Shown here in pieces: positions 5,639 to 6,465 of a DNA stretch of 6,465 nt. The first letter of the stretch is position 1; the number at the start of each line of letters is the position of its first letter. Location: assembly GCA_001784535.1 (NCBI GenBank), contig MFRJ01000030.1:1-6465 (forward strand), given 5' to 3'. Below the pieces are notes generated by a model. That model did not search any database, had not been told where the DNA came from, and worked only from the letters and a program-made list of their open reading frames with translations. This stretch comes from Candidatus Melainabacteria bacterium GWA2_34_9 (GTDB lineage: Bacteria; Cyanobacteriota; Vampirovibrionia; Gastranaerophilales; UBA9971). The position numbers and the translations under genes were made by a program.

Positions 5639-5947
5639 TTTTTACACGACCTCAAAAATATTACAATATATTCATAAAAAATCTTTTGCATATATAAAAT
5701 ACTTATCGGCACTTTTATAAAAAACTTTAACAAAAATTGCCGGAAATAATTGTTATTGTTGCATTTCCGACTTGTATTTAATTCTGTACAAATATTTGAA
5801 TGTTAAGTTTTTGTAATAAAATAAACAAATTTTTCAAAAATATAGCAATTTTATATAACTTCTATTGTTTTTATATATAAGCAACAAATAAAAAAATAAA
5901 TTGACCTTACCTACAACTATTAATATTTTACACAGGAGGAAACATAC
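5639..5947. other. 309-bp AT-rich leader upstream of the prion-like protein gene
   Basis: The region separates two divergent genes and is very A/T-rich with many A and T runs. A hairpin CGGAAAT (5741-5747) / ATTTCCG (5763-5769) with a 15-base loop is present. Weak promoter-like pairs occur on the plus strand: TTGAAT (5796-5801) with TAAAAT (5817-5822) at 15 bases, and TTGACC (5901-5906) with TATTTT (5924-5929) at 17 bases. The second is too close to the ribosome binding site to give a normal leader. No gene is seen here. Confidence 0.45.
5934..5940 (+). promoter_or_regulatory. Strong Shine-Dalgarno AGGAGGA for the prion-like protein
   Basis: AGGAGGA lies 7 bases before ATG 5948, and a second in-frame ATG follows at once at 5951. 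It is the best ribosome binding site in the window and fixes the start of the downstream gene, hinting at high expression. Confidence 0.85.
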
Positions 5948-6465
5948 ATGATGTCACCTTATTCGACACCATACGGAATGTATGGGGTTAATACCAACGG
6001 CTATGCTACTTATGGTCAGACACCTAACGGTCAAAGTCCATATTCTGGTCCTACATTGTACAATTACAATCAAGGCAATCCTGGTTATGGCTTATATGGA
6101 ATGAATCCATCTTACTTATTGGCAGAAAGTCCTTATGCAAGAATGACAGGGCAATTTACATCTTTGAGCAGTCAAGCAATCCCTAACTTGTCATCATTTA
6201 TACAACCTATGACAGTTGATATGAACGCATTTATGGGAAGAACCGGCGGCATTCCTGCTTATGCTAGCTTTATTGGCGCAACAGCAATGAATAATTCACA
6301 AAAACCATTATATAGTACTTTCCAGGATTATTTGGGTCAAAATTATGGATACCAACAACCATATCAAAACTATAGCAGCTTTATGATGCCAGCGGGCGGC
6401 AATTATCAGCAAGTGCAGCCAAGTTATGGCTATCCGCAACAATATCAACAGCAACAAAATCCATT
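5948..6465 (+). CDS. Tyr/Gln/Gly/Asn-rich prion-like low-complexity protein (partial, 5' end)
   Basis: An open frame of 172 codons runs from ATG 5948 off the right edge, behind a perfect AGGAGG. The protein has about 23 Tyr in 172 residues (13%), only six charged residues (E60, R65, D91, R98, K119, D127) and no Cys. Short Tyr-centred motifs recur: YGMYG, GYATYG, GYGLYG, NYGYQQPY, SYGYPQQY, and a closing run YQQQQ. A middle part (about 65-115) is less biased, with ordinary hydrophobic residues (ATAMNN, FIGA, IQPM). There is no signal peptide or TM helix at the start. The composition is like eukaryotic FUS-type prion-like domains and some bacterial surface, adhesion or condensate proteins, but no homology is claimed. 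It might be a structural or phase-separating protein, or a secreted one using a C-terminal signal outside the window. Function unknown. Confidence 0.88.
   Translation, partial: MMSPYSTPYGMYGVNTNGYATYGQTPNGQSPYSGPTLYNYNQGNPGYGLYGMNPSYLLAESPYARMTGQFTSLSSQAIPNLSSFIQPMTVDMNAFMGRTGGIPAYASFIGATAMNNSQKPLYSTFQDYLGQNYGYQQPYQNYSSFMMPAGGNYQQVQPSYGYPQQYQQQQNP

Noticed and set aside
5901..5929. Sigma-70 promoter TTGACC/TATTTT for the prion-like protein
   Set aside because: Spacing is 17 bases, but the start would fall inside the AGGAGG, leaving no usable leader, and the -10 is poor. Kept only as a remark in the leader entry.

Overview
The window is AT-rich (roughly 30% G+C by eye). It carries short Shine-Dalgarno-led genes of bacterial type on both strands. 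The low G+C, the small anonymous membrane and low-complexity proteins, and the general style fit a gut-type Vampirovibrionia/Gastranaerophilales ('Melainabacteria') genome. That is an impression from composition and protein style only; an AT-rich Firmicute or another uncultured lineage cannot be excluded.

Layout. The left edge (1-383, +) holds the 3' end of a gene whose visible part starts with three 12-residue Y/F-D-x-N-G-K repeats. It is followed by a clear rho-independent terminator (455-496). A 300-bp region comes next with at most a doubtful small ORF and a set of palindromic boxes that share an ACTTAGT core. Then come two co-directional genes: a PgeF/YfiH-family (laccase-domain, DUF152) protein at 793-1584, with all three metal ligands at family spacing, and 34 bp later a 420-aa protein at 1619-2881 that ends in a SEC-C zinc motif. 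They are probably one operon.

The centre (2688-3742) is a perfect head-to-tail duplication of 527 bp. The unit contains the 3' ends of two convergent genes (the SEC-C gene, and a minus-strand two-TM protein gene at 3553-4041) plus a 93-bp long-hairpin element between them. Each gene keeps one intact copy. The duplication leaves two orphan gene tails, back to back around the junction at 3214/3215. A relative of the hairpin element sits at 4201-4297, in the divergent gap upstream of an AI-2E/PerM-family permease (4372-5442, +).

The right part holds a 58-aa minus-strand gene (5462-5638) convergent with the permease, a 309-bp very AT-rich leader, and the first 172 codons of a Tyr/Gln/Gly/Asn-rich, almost charge-free, prion-like protein (from 5948, running off the window) behind a perfect AGGAGG. 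Apart from the pgeF/SEC-C pair, the genes do not form an obvious pathway. The points most worth following are the exact duplication (or assembly artefact), the dispersed hairpin family, the palindromic box cluster upstream of pgeF, and the prion-like protein.
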